From assembly GCA_012934845.2 (NCBI GenBank), contig WNNJ02001434.1, positions 1 to 64,000 of the forward strand: a stretch of DNA of 64,000 bases, given 5' to 3'. Numbering within the stretch: the stretch's first letter is position 1; every line of letters starts with the position of its first letter. Of the stretch, positions 9,879-20,524 are shown one piece after another. The stretch is from Pomphorhynchus laevis (taxonomy: Eukaryota > Acanthocephala > Palaeacanthocephala > Echinorhynchida > Pomphorhynchidae). Position numbers and translations under genes: made by a program. The notes below the pieces were generated by a model. That model did no database searches and was not told the DNA's origin. It saw nothing but the letters and a program-made list of their open reading frames with translations.

Positions 9879-12329
9879 ATGCAGAGTACTCGTGAGCCTT
9901 TTTCACTGAATATCCTTCAGTGGAACTCGGGAGGTGCTTCCGCCCTTAGACTTCTATCTGGTAGAGATGCAGATGTTATAGTCCTTCAGGAGACGCGGTC
10001 TATCCGTCTCCCCCAGGACATTACTCGATTTATCCCAAAGCATATTTGTTCCCACTATACTCCGTACATAACCCCACCTCACTCCTCTTCATCTCAAGGA
10101 CTCTTGACCTTAGTTAAGTGCTCCTTAAGGTCTTCCCTCCTATTAAACTACTCATGTCCAGCCCTTTCTTGTTTAGTAGTTTCACTCAGTAAGAACGGTA
10201 AACGCATAAGTCTAGCCAATGTCTACATCCGTCCAGGGGAAATTCACAAGAACCGTGACCTTCTGGATAGCATTATTGACAGCGGTTATGACATGTTACT
10301 TGGAGATTTCAACGACAGAACTGGTCGTTGGATCAATGCAGCACTTCGCAGAGCTAGGAACGGTTATCTTATTCACAAACCCCCGTCACCTACCTTTCAT
10401 TGCACATCAACAAATTCTATCCTCGACATTTTACTGCTTCACTCGAGGTGGTTGTTAAAACCCTTCTGCACGGAGCAGTCGCGCCAGCAATTGTCCACCT
10501 CTCATGACCTAATTCGTTGGAGGATTGAGGAAGATATGTTGCTTCGAAGGAGGTTTCACTTTGATCCGATCAGAGTGGCCCTCTTTCAAGCGGCTATCCA
10601 ACTCTTTCCCTTAATAGGAAATGAGAGTTTGACCAAATTTAATACCTACCTCTTTTCGCAAGCTACCGCGATTCTATCGACTACCTATAAAGGTCGTATA
10701 TACAATCCCACTCCGACAAAACTCAAGGTCCTAGCAAAATTACTGAACCTCCCTAATCTCTCTGCTTCCGCCAAACAGGCTCTCTCGAATGAATACTGGA
10801 GCACTAGATACAGGTTCCAGCTGAGTAGGGATAGGACGAGTATAGCTCGCCTTAATCCTTCTCAGTCTTCCTTTTGGAAGATTTTCAAGAAGGAGAAGTT
10901 TGTTTGCTGGAAGGATAGAGCATTGCGTTGGATAGGGAATGTAGGCCTTGATAAAGTTTTAGAGGAGTCACTGGCCCTACTCAACTATGGAGCCACTCTA
11001 TCACCTCAACCAATCCCGCCTTGGTGTAACTTCAGGAGTAGGGATCTATCTGTTACGGATATCCTTAACTCCTGGGGTCCACTCCCGGGCATCTCCAAAT
11101 CCGTCGTTCCACTTTCCTCTCGGGTCTGTCAGCTTTTGACAGCTGATCAGAGAAGGGAGGTGGCCGTCACAATGCTTTTAGCCTCCCCATCCGATGTAGC
11201 AGGCATCAATATTAGTAAGCGTGTTTTTATTCCTAAGAAAAAATCCTGCTCATGCCCTAAAGATCTGCGACCCATTTCGATTCAAAATGCCCTCGTGTCG
11301 ATTTACGAAAAAGCGCTTGCGCGTAAAATCCGCGACCATTTAAGTAGGCGTAATTTGATCCCTCCAGGTTTTCATGGGTTCGTCAAAGGTCGCTCGGTCC
11401 ATTCAGCAGTTGGTGAGGTGGAGCAGTTTTGTCGGGATAATAGCCATCGTCTAGTTGTGGCTGTTTTCCTTGACTTTTCTGCTGCATTTGACCGCATCTC
11501 CATTCCTTTTGTGATCTCTTCTCTCAGGTCCCTCGGGTTGCCTGCGAGAATTTTGAACAGAGTGGAGATCCTGTTGTTTACCAAGCGATTTTACTATGAA
11601 GACGACCCTGATGCGCGTCAGTTCTACCCTATTACGGGTGTACCTCAAGGATCCCCACTTTCTCCTATCTTATATCTTGCTGCCTCTATTAAACTATTCA
11701 AAATATTTAAACGCGAACAACGTCTTGTGGTGTACGCTGATGACACCACAGCACTGTTCACTGGGCACAGGTGTAAAGACGTAGTCTCTGACATCAGCCG
11801 TTTCTTTTTAAGATTAAAAGATCAGTTACCCATATCCAATCTTATTTTAAACTCAGCTAAATCGCAGGTGGTTGTCTTTCATGGCACACCTGCTACAAAG
11901 AAAAAACTTAAGAGATTAGCACTCTCTGCGCTCTCCTCCATATTTGCCTCTGAACCACTTCCCACCTTCACAAGTCGAGTAAAATACCTGGGGTTCACTG
12001 TTACGGTGAACTGGTCGGCGAAAGCTGACCTGGATAGACTCAAACGTATCCTGAAGAAAGCTAGGTGGGCCCTGAAACGGGCTCAGCATCTGTTATTGAA
12101 AGGGAAAACCCAGGTGCGCCTTTGGGGTACCTGGGCTATCTCGGGACTTGTCTTCTTTTCAAGAGGACGTCCCCCAGAGCAAAGGCTAAGGTTTCTTGAG
12201 CTCCTCGTCTCTCGTTTACCCAGCATAGTCCGCGCCGATTGGATTCTTCGGGGGGTGAAAGACCCCGGGTGGTTCAGTCGGAAGGCGGCGTGTTGGATCG
12301 GTTGGGGGCTCAGATCCCCCTGGACCTGA
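9879..12329 (+). CDS. LINE-A copy 4 ORF2: APE endonuclease-reverse transcriptase, intact (816 aa)
   Basis: This is an uninterrupted 816-codon frame. Residues 1-215 form an exonuclease/endonuclease/phosphatase fold: ILQWNSGG, VLQETR, LANVYIRPG, MLLGDFNDR (about 138-148) and STSHDLIRW (about 204-212) hold the usual Asn, Glu, Tyr, Asp/Asn and His positions. The RT follows: LRPISIQNALVSIYEKALA, VFLDFSAAFDRIS, GVPQGSPLSP (about 587-596) and VVYADDTTALF with the catalytic YADD (about 619-622). A basic thumb follows, with no RNase H and no terminal zinc knuckle. The enzyme would nick DNA and prime reverse transcription of its own RNA at the nick. All catalytic motifs look intact, so activity is possible given a working ORF1 supplied by another copy. 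Confidence 0.93.
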   Translation: MQSTREPFSLNILQWNSGGASALRLLSGRDADVIVLQETRSIRLPQDITRFIPKHICSHYTPYITPPHSSSSQGLLTLVKCSLRSSLLLNYSCPALSCLVVSLSKNGKRISLANVYIRPGEIHKNRDLLDSIIDSGYDMLLGDFNDRTGRWINAALRRARNGYLIHKPPSPTFHCTSTNSILDILLLHSRWLLKPFCTEQSRQQLSTSHDLIRWRIEEDMLLRRRFHFDPIRVALFQAAIQLFPLIGNESLTKFNTYLFSQATAILSTTYKGRIYNPTPTKLKVLAKLLNLPNLSASAKQALSNEYWSTRYRFQLSRDRTSIARLNPSQSSFWKIFKKEKFVCWKDRALRWIGNVGLDKVLEESLALLNYGATLSPQPIPPWCNFRSRDLSVTDILNSWGPLPGISKSVVPLSSRVCQLLTADQRREVAVTMLLASPSDVAGINISKRVFIPKKKSCSCPKDLRPISIQNALVSIYEKALARKIRDHLSRRNLIPPGFHGFVKGRSVHSAVGEVEQFCRDNSHRLVVAVFLDFSAAFDRISIPFVISSLRSLGLPARILNRVEILLFTKRFYYEDDPDARQFYPITGVPQGSPLSPILYLAASIKLFKIFKREQRLVVYADDTTALFTGHRCKDVVSDISRFFLRLKDQLPISNLILNSAKSQVVVFHGTPATKKKLKRLALSALSSIFASEPLPTFTSRVKYLGFTVTVNWSAKADLDRLKRILKKARWALKRAQHLLLKGKTQVRLWGTWAISGLVFFSRGRPPEQRLRFLELLVSRLPSIVRADWILRGVKDPGWFSRKAACWIGWGLRSPWT

Positions 12330-12389
12330 GGCCATAGAAGAAGAAAAGAGTTAGAAGACTGAAGAGCTACTGACTTTCTATTGTTGTGT

Positions 12390-12611
12390 CTAATCTGGTT
12401 TATTGCATGTTTCTTTTTCTTTTTTTTGTGTGTAGTTAAGAAAGTCTTTAATTAATTTTGGCTGATTTAAGTGTATAAGCAATACAATAAACTTGTTGTT
12501 TACGTCATTTTCTAGTAGGAATAGGTGTATATCAGGTGAATGGATTCCAGCAACATATTTATTCGCAGGAACATATCTTGACGTTCCTTTTGCTATTGAC
12601 TCCAAATTCAC
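12390..12611 (-). other. Unassigned 73-codon open frame
   Basis: The minus strand is open for 73 codons with a balanced, protein-like composition (for example SRYVPANKYVAGIHSPDIHL). I do not recognise the family. It overlaps the end of the LINE-A 3' UTR at its 3' side. It may be an exon or a pseudogene scrap of a host or element protein, or chance. Confidence 0.25.
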
Positions 12612-13332
12612 GACTTATTGATTAATCGACTCGATTGGCTGTTGCTGCAATGCTCGTAGCTTTAATATGTTAAGACATCACTCTGAAAAACAATAAATGA
12701 GTGCTGCTTGAGTGTGTCTATTGCAGATTATTAATCTATTGAGTCGATGGAAAGGTCAAAGAGTCTACCGATACATAGTTGACCAGTAGTTTGAGCTTGG
12801 CAGCATCAGTCACCGACTCGAAATGCGGTAAAACGTTGATGCCAGTGACAGCATACATTTTTGCCATTCACTTTGCCCAGTAATGAATCAAGAATGTTTG
12901 GTTTTAGTAGCCGTTGGCATTTACTTTGCCCGGTAGATAAAAATTTAAAAAATAAATCAATCAAAATTAATGAAAAATTAATTATTAATTTTTAATATAA
13001 TAAATAGAATTATTAATGAAATTTGAATTTGACGAATAAAATATTAATATTAATTTAATGGCGCATTTGGATGTGCTAATCGAAAGGCCGTAGTCACTAG
13101 ATTAGGCTACGCTATCGATAACAACAGCAAAACGTCAAAAGCCGTCATATTTCAATGATTTTGTGGTGGGGAGAATGTTGTAATACACTTACATTACATT
13201 GATATTTTATTTTACCTAACCTGTTTCTTATTGTAGATTCACTTGAATAAAGCCTCTACATTTGTTTGGTACAAATGTAATAATTTTACGTGAAATTAGA
13301 AGAGTAATATTTTAAATTAGGTAATTAAAATT

Positions 13333-13449
13333 GATTGCATCTTTGTTCGATCATCGTCTACTCGCAGAACCGCTTCTGTGAAAGATGTGGGCCTATCCGA
13401 CCATAACCTTCTCACCATAACCATTAAAACCAATGATCCTAATTTAAAT
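13333..13449 (+). mobile_element. LINE endonuclease fragment (second LINE family)
   Basis: The frame from 13333 reads DCIFVRSSSTRR, then SVKDVGLSDHNLLTITI. The order D-x-I-F/V-x-R and GLSDHNLL is the last part of an APE-type LINE endonuclease, where the SDH motif carries a catalytic His. The sequence differs from LINE-A (TSHDLIRW), so it comes from another, CR1/L2-like family. Only about 38 codons survive. Confidence 0.6.
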
Positions 13450-14540
13450 TAATTAAGGTAAATTAATTTAACGTAAATTAATCAATAATTTTACGTCAAA
13501 TTAAAAGCGTAATATTTTAAATTAGGTAATTAAAATAATATTTTTTATATTTAATATTTTAAATACTATTTTAATATTTGAAAATATTTTATATAGAATA
13601 TCTAGAGTCAATTAGCTGATCCGATCAAAAGTCAATTTAGGTGTTTTCTTGCTGTCCAATAAAATAAAAAAGAATTATGAAAATAACTCTTTATTTCCAT
13701 GAAATAATCATGGAAATTCAAATCTAAATAATTTTGATTAATCCTTTATTCAATCAAAATAATTTTTAGTTGCCCCACATTTACGAATTTACTACTTTTA
13801 ATCCGATAACATTTTAATTTAATTCAAAATTCTTAATTGTCTATTAAAAATTCATTTAATAACGTAATTAAAATTACGTTAGATTTCATTAATCAGATCA
13901 GTTCACTGTGCATACGTATTTTATATTTAAAATATTTATATTTATATTTTAAAAGTATCTTAATCTTAAATTAAATAAAATAAATCTCAGATTAATTATC
14001 TTAATCTTAAGATTTTCTATTATTTTCGCATTCAATTCAGACTGCAAGATTAATTTAATTTTAATTTAATTGTCTATTAAAAAATCTAATAATAATTTAA
14101 TTAGAATTAAAAAATGAATAAAAATTAATTATTAGTTTTTATATACAACAGAGCTTAATTAGAATACAGACAATAGTGAATATCTACCTGTATTGTATAA
14201 ATTTAAATAAATAATTATATTAATATTTTAATTAATATTAATTAAAATAATATAGGAATAGAATCCGACAGTTGATAATTTAGCAGTTCTTCGTAATGCC
14301 CAGTAATCTTAGAAAAAATCTTAGATTATAATTTATAATCAAAATATATAGAATCTTAAATTTATAGTACAAAATATGTAGATTCAGATACGCGAATTGT
14401 TGATGTTCAATTTCAGAGAAATAATGGTCGAGGCTCATATGAATAATTCAAAATATAAAATTCATAACGCTTCAATTCCATAAAAATATTCCATAAAAAT
14501 ATTCCATCAAATAATATACGATGTATTCGAATAAGTAATA

Positions 14541-14680
14541 GAGGTAATCAGGATGAACTTCTATGTAATTGGGTTTTGGCCCCTAACTCCTCGACCCAAC
14601 ATAGCAGCGGGGCAAGCAAGTGCTAATGACGTATTTCCTCTGAAGAAATTTAATTATCGCGCATATTATTCCAATACAAA
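14541..14680 (+). repeat. Dispersed core repeat R, copy 1
   Basis: It contains cctcgacccaacatagcagc followed by ggggcaa and atgacgtatttcctctgaag. The same block recurs at 22990-23120 (reverse), 36928-37040 and 55137-55280. The conserved stretch is much less AT-rich than its surroundings. No coding capacity. Confidence 0.65.
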
Positions 14681-15700
14681 CCATATTGTTTATTATCAAT
14701 CCAAAAATTCTTTTCGCTTAAGAGTTTAAATATATTTTTAACATATATTTCAAAATATGTGTGTCATTAGCGACAAACAAAATTTAAATGAATTGCAAAC
14801 TTCATTTGAATCTTCAAATAAAGTCCAAAATATTGCCTACTATGCATAGTAGAGTAATAGTAGTTTGAGCTTACTATACTAACTATAATATAATATCTAC
14901 CTATAATTATAATTATAATATTATAATAATATAATTATAATATTAATATTTAAATTAATTAAAATAATATTGGAATAGAAACGAACGGTTGGTAATTTAG
15001 CAGTTCTTCGCAATGCCTGGTAATCTTAGAAAAAAATTTAGATTATTAACTAAGATATTAAATTTTATATTTAAAAATAAATCAATTAATTAAATCAATT
15101 TTAGATTATTAAATCTTAACTTATGTACAAATAAGTGGATTCGGTAAGCTGATTCTTGTGTATCTCGAATTGTTGACGTTCAATTTCAGAGAAATAATGG
15201 TCAAGACTCATTATTTAAATTGCAACATTAAATTCCATATTTAGATTAATATTTAAATTAATTCCAACAAATTAGATACAAATTTTATAACTTTGCAAAT
15301 GTTTAACTCTGGATTTAAGGTCAATGCTCTTTTCGAATCAACGATATTGTCATTTCAATAATAGCCGTTGCAATAATTGTTTCCTCTTTCGTTGAAAATA
15401 GAAAATAACACAGGACAATTTATGCAGATAGACAGCTATTTTCGCAGTTATTTTAATTCGTTAAATTAATTCGTTACTAGCTTTGTTTATGATTCACATA
15501 ATTTGTTTATGCCGTAGTAAAAATTTACTCCAGTTCACTTGAATTGCTTATGTTCGCTTATATTTGATCAGCGTTGAAGCATGTAGTTACGATGATTGCG
15601 TAGTATTTAAACAATCATACACAACTGATGATTACAACACTTTAATTTTCTCTTTATATCAGCTGTCTCTGCTAACCTAGTTTTTGATACTGAGAATAGC

Positions 15701-16609
15701 AGTCTATACAATGGGTGGACAGCATTGCAGATGACAAGAAGCGCCTTTTTGACAGTGATTTTTCGCTGTCGTCGAAGTTTTTGTTGATCTGCGTGTGTTG
15801 CACTGATTTGCGACGGCTATTCTTGTATAAAAACTGCACACAGCGTGACGCCGATATGCTCTATATTCTGTTTCTTCCAATATGTGCTTCTCTCTTTTTT
15901 AAACTCGTAATTAATGACGACACCAGAATTGTCTTAGCCATGATGTATCGATGTCTCTTCTTCAAATTCTTCATTTGGTAGGAAAACTTCTCTTTTGCTA
16001 TGACAACATCGTCTCTTGGCATCAATTGCTGCACACGATGATAAGCTCTTTAAATCTCTTTAAAGAGTTTCTAGTTGACGGCGAGGCGCGCTACCCCCAT
16101 TGTAGCGTTAACTGTTGCTATCAGCCCTACAGGTTGATCTGAATAACTCGGATTTGCTGACAGCATTCGCGAATTGAAATGCGTGGTGCTGAAGTTGTAG
16201 TGCAGCTGCGCATTCTGGTGCCATCGGCATCGATCGTCACTGCTTTATAGTTATAAAATGTGTTGCACTTTTATACTTTTTAAACTATCCGGATTTAATT
16301 GGTTCTCTCCATCACTAGCTGTCCGTTAACATTTTCAGTGTTTGTCTTTGTTACGTAAATTTTGTTTTAAAATAATCTCCAGATACTTTGACATCCGACA
16401 GTAAAACGCACATCTGATTGTTGATTTGACGACGACAGCACATCATGCACTGTATCATGCTTTCATTTATATAGTAATGTACTAGCAGCAGAGTCCAGAC
16501 GACATAGGCCACCTTAAACAACAGAAAAATATTCAATTTTGCCAGTTAATCTGATACTGGGTGGTGTTTTGCTATTGTGATTACCCCATAGCCGCATATT
16601 TTTGACAGA
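15701..16609. other. Region upstream of the membrane-protein gene
   Basis: This stretch is less AT-rich than its surroundings, with short overlapping open frames (15715-15981, 15951-16142 plus; 16351-16536 minus) whose products I do not recognise. It ends in a good splice-acceptor-like sequence, catatttttgacag, at 16596-16609, 16 nt before the presumed start codon. It may hold the promoter and 5' UTR exon(s) of the gene at 16626, or a trans-splice acceptor. Confidence 0.35.
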
Positions 16610-16625
16610 CTGCTGCCCATTGCAA

Positions 16626-19600
16626 ATGAAGAATTCGCCGAAAACTCTGGTTCTTCACACTGAAACGATATGCATTAGTTCGGCATTCCTGTTTATAATC
16701 GGACTACTGCAGGTGATGATCTCGCTCGCTCTACGATTCATGCAGAGAACGCTGCTGATATGGTACCTTTATCCCGAGTGGGCCGCCGCTTCGGTAAGCA
16801 ATCATTTTATAGGTAAAAAATTACATTTTAGTGCAATCCAATTGTGTGCATGTGTCTGTTAACACTGCATTTGCGCATTGCGACGTGTTTAAATTATATA
16901 TATAGCTCTTCAAATCCCAGTTTCGTAAAGTTTGCCTTTTAACATTTTACTAAAATCATTACCCGACTGCCAATCAGCCGATATCTCGATGCAAGGTTGT
17001 GCTAAGTAAGCAATGTGCATACAATGTGGTAAATAAAGCAAATATCGAATAAGTGAAATACTAAAAAATAACTTAAAAAGTATTTACATTTAAAAAATAA
17101 ACGATGATGGCATCACCGCTTCTGGGACTTGAATCGAGTAAAACAAAATATAAAATAAAAATATTCTTTATTGAATTAAACAAAATTATTTTTCTTATAT
17201 TTAAATCACGAATTTGTTTAATTAATTAACAAATAATAAATTCATGTTAGCGCAGATAATCTTCACAATCAAAAATATTTTTTAATCAAAATATAAATCG
17301 GCTTTACTCTTTATAATTACGGGTCTTGTGTTACAGATCCGTTCTGTTAACAGAACAGATCAAAAATGAAACTTCAAATTCTTTGCCGGATCTTTTCCGT
17401 TATACTGACTTTGTCGTAGCCAAATGAAAATGTGCTAAAATAGCGAAATTGTAAGTACTCTTTCAACTAAATTTTTTTTGGGAGAAACAAGCACAAATTT
17501 AAATATTTAAATTTAAAACAAAATTATTTAATTTTTTAAAATTTTAAGCGAATTGAAGTCGGAATGACTTTTAAATATATTTGTATTATAAAAATTTCCG
17601 GTGTAATTGTTATCATTGTAAAGTTTTCCAATAAATGCACGAAAAGTTATTCAACTTTCTTCATTTTTTCGAAAAAATGATTTGAATTTGAAAAATCTCA
17701 AAAATTTCAAATATAAACATACAATTTTTATTGCAGTACTGCAATCTGCATATTTATAATGATCTATATAATCCAAAGCTTTGGTAATTTGAGATTTTCC
17801 ACAAAGTTATTGAACATTTAATTTCAAAACAGTAATTTTTAAAATTCTTAGAAGATTTGATCGATCAATCTAACATTTTAAAGCATTGCAAAATAGCATC
17901 AAAACTGTTGTCGTTTCGGTGCCTTCTACGCCAAATAAATTCCACAAGATATGAGTCGATCATGGATCGATGTGTACCCCATCGTCGTCTATTTCCAGAT
18001 TTTAGCTGGTTCCATGTCGACTCTATCTGTTGCGTGTGGATACCGTCTGAAGTCACAAATTCAACAGAATGATTGACAGTCCTGTGCTGAAAGCTGTATC
18101 CTTCCAAGCTTTGCACGCCACAATAACCTTTCCAAAGATCTGAATGGATTATTGAGCCTGGCAGAATGCAATGTTTAATACAAGCATTTAGTGTTTCAAC
18201 GTTTCGCTGATCCACTGCAAAAAGAAAAACCTCGGAGGACTCTTTGCAGACGCCGCCAATCACCCATTGTTGCGATAAAATGCGTCCCCTATTGTATTGG
18301 CGGCGTGCAAATACAGTTTCGTCGATTTCGACGACCATATCCTTACCCCATATTTTGGTAGGATTGCACAAAATCTCAGCCGCACAGGCCTCACGCATGT
18401 AATTATGATAATCGACAGCTGTATTATGGTCGAGATCCAATTCCTCTTCACAGAATTGAACTGTCGTCAATTGTTTCGACCAACAATATATAAATACGAT
18501 TGTTTTGGATAGAGATAATCGTGCTCTTTCAAATCCTCTTTGACTTTACATTTCAGTATTCTAGGTAACTGTGATATAATTTTTTTGTTTGCTATGACGC
18601 TATCAATCCAGTTTTTACCACAATATTTTAGTGAGGGTAGCTGTTTGAAACGGATAACTTTAACTGGATTCACCCAGCTGATCATTCATCTGTGTTGACA
18701 TGGTCAAATATTAAGCCTTTAACTGATACTATATCATTATACTCAACATTTAAAACGAGATAAAATAGATATTTACCTGCTCATTAAATAACGTTATATG
18801 AACAGCTTTGATGGCGACTAAACTCATTGCTATCGATCCAACGGACCAATAATTCCTCGATCCGTTGGATCGAGGAATTAATTTTTAAGTTTTACGGGCT
18901 ATCAGATAGAATAATAATAAGTTAATGTCATCGCTTCAACTTTCTTGGCTTTTAGTTTTTTTTTTGCAAAAATATAAAAAAATTATTTCTCAAGAACTCA
19001 TGTTGAGCAATGTTCTAACATGAAGGTAAAAAATAGTGAAATATATAATCTTTATTTTTTGAAAAAATTAAAAATTGTATTTTGCGAACATCCCCTATTC
19101 GGCGTGAAAACCCTGCATAATTGGGCCTAATCTAATATACCCTTACTATCACATCAAATGACCAGCTAAATGCGTGGTTCATATACTAAAGTCTAGCCAA
19201 AATATGATTTGATGCTGGTAACATCAAATCATTTGATGATTATTTAATTCCATTTCAAATTAATAGCTATTTATTATCCTCCATTCTATTTCCACGTGCC
19301 AATAATTATGGTTGACATCAATTTAGTACATACGTAATAAATTACTTAAATAAAATTATCCAATGAACGTAATCGTTGCAAATTTATCATTTTGTGTGAT
19401 CAATGTGAACAACATCATTCCTGACAACAGAGCAGTTATCGACACTTGAATCGAAGCCTTATAACAAGAAAGTTCATCCTTCTTAATTCTAATACATTGT
19501 ATGCTATTAATCAGTTTGTGAAAATATTGGGTTATTATTTATATCTATTTATTTTATTATAAACTTAACACTTCGTCGTAAAGTCCACGTGTTATTGATC

Positions 19601-20337
19601 CCGTTTTCAAAATTACTGTTTGGATCTCAGGCATGTGGTGTATATCGCTCATAAGTAAAATCCTATTGCTTTTAACCTAAACCAGATATTTCATTATCTT
19701 CGTTTTGGATTTGTTTGTCGGGCTATTAGCTACTAATTGCTACAAACATTTCATTTTATTAATGAAATTTTAATAATCCGTTTTTTTTACCTCAATTTAG
19801 ACTCTATTACCTTTTTCATTTGCTCTGATATATTGTGCTAACAAGAAGAACTGTTACGTAATTAAACACAAATTAAAGATGAAGTCTTGAAATTATATCT
19901 TTAGGTCATACTAGTTTGCATTTCTCTAATTCTGAGCTTTTTCGCTTCCTTTGCCTACGTAGTATTGGTTGTTGTTAACTTATTTTCCTCTGGATTGGAT
20001 GAAAACGCGCAACCCACTTCCTTTCTCATACACTACAGGTAAACGAACCCAATATATATATGATGTAAATATCTCTTCCGTTACAGACTTCTAATCATTA
20101 ACTCCAATAACGGACCGACGTTTTGGGATATGCTGCCTTTTGTTATTTTGGTCTTGTCAATTGTGCAATCACTACTCTCGTTTGCCATCAGTGTAATCTG
20201 TTTTTTATGGTCACAATGTTGTGTCAAAGTTACATCAGGGAATAAGGTACACTCTTTAGTTGATATTTTTCATTCATTTTGTTGTATAGCAGCCTTTCTA
20301 TGGAATTAACTACGCTCAAGGAGGACAGGCTAGCCCG
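16626..20337 (+). CDS. Multi-pass membrane protein gene, exons 1-4
   Basis: Four exons join in phase. Exon 1 is 16626-16793 (ATG, then MKNSPKTLVLHTETIC; donor gtaagc). Exon 2 is 19905-20038 (acceptor ctttag, donor gtaaac). Exon 3 is 20087-20246 (acceptor ttacag, donor gtacac). Exon 4 is 20290-20337 (acceptor gtatag, donor gtcagt). Phases are 0, 2, 0 and 0. Introns 2 and 3 are only 48 and 43 bp. The protein has long hydrophobic segments: SSAFLFIIGLLQVMISLAL (exon 1), VILVCISLILSFFASFAYVV (exon 2) and MLPFVILVLSIVQSLLSFAI (exon 3, long enough for one or two passes), followed by a cytosol-like tail GINYAQGGQASP. This looks like a three- or four-pass plasma-membrane protein of about 240 residues when exon 5 is added. 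I do not recognise the family. Intron 1 carries a Merlin transposon relic. Further 5' exons are possible. Confidence 0.72.
17865..18545 (-). pseudogene. Merlin/IS1016-type DDE transposase, decayed
   Basis: The open frame 18545-17865 encodes an ISXO2-like (IS1595/Merlin) transposase catalytic domain. Visible motifs are RLSLSKTIVFIYCWSKQ at the N side, MVVEIDETVFARR (first Asp), IIHSDLWKGYCGV (second Asp) and HTQQIESTWNQLK (the final Glu), giving a complete DDE triad in the order known for Merlin elements. WRRRHR near the C-terminus also fits. A stop precedes 18545; family N-terminal sequence probably continues in another frame up to 18685. The zinc-ribbon N-terminus is not recognisable and no ATG starts the open frame. 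It lies in intron 1 of the membrane-protein gene, antisense to it. Terminal inverted repeats were not found. Confidence 0.85.
18834..18880. repeat. Strong hairpin/palindrome next to the Merlin relic
   Basis: taattcctcgatcc (18850-18863) pairs with ggatcgaggaatta (18867-18880) around a 3-nt loop. An alternative pairing uses cgatccaacgga (18834-18845) with tccgttggatcg (18861-18872). The two pairings are mutually exclusive. It could be a terminal structure of a small transposon. Confidence 0.6.
18881..19904. other. Rest of intron 1
   Basis: About 1 kb of AT-rich intron before exon 2 of the membrane-protein gene. No open frame or recognisable element seen. Confidence 0.4.
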
Positions 20338-20524
20338 GTCAGTATATATTTCATATCTGGGTAGTAATGTGTTATTAATTATTAATTTCAATTATTAATT
20401 ATTTATCACTATTTTATAACATCTGTTGAATGTAATTACAATTTCAATTATTAATTATTAATTGTTAATTATCATTTCGAGACAACAATTAAGTAAAAAC
20501 GAAGAATTGAAAATCCAAATCAAA

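Larger units (their letters stand above)
8641..12420 (+). mobile_element. LINE-A copy 4, best preserved full-length copy
   Basis: This APE-class non-LTR retrotransposon has ORF1 (8641-9845), a 33-nt gap, a fully open ORF2 (9879-12329) and a short 3' UTR running into a T-rich tract near 12410-12430. Unlike copies 2 and 5, I see no clear TAA tail. There is no RNase H domain after the RT. The combination of ORF1 knuckles, APE endonuclease and RT suggests a jockey/I-superfamily relative; the exact clade is not assigned. It is the most likely master-like copy in the window, with one visible lesion, a frameshift in ORF1. Confidence 0.88.
12612..15700. other. AT-rich spacer with small repeat relics
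   Basis: About 3.1 kb of very AT-rich DNA without an open frame of note. It contains a LINE endonuclease scrap (13333-13449) and one copy of the dispersed core repeat (14541-14680). A local duplication is also present: sequences around 14265-14420 and 14965-15215 share blocks such as ggtaatttagcagttcttcg and gttgacgttcaatttcagag-like stretches. Confidence 0.5.

Noticed and set aside
15715-16142. Two overlapping plus-strand open frames rich in hydrophobic residues
   Set aside because: No recognised family, no supporting splice or start context, and overlapping frames. Kept only as part of the upstream region.
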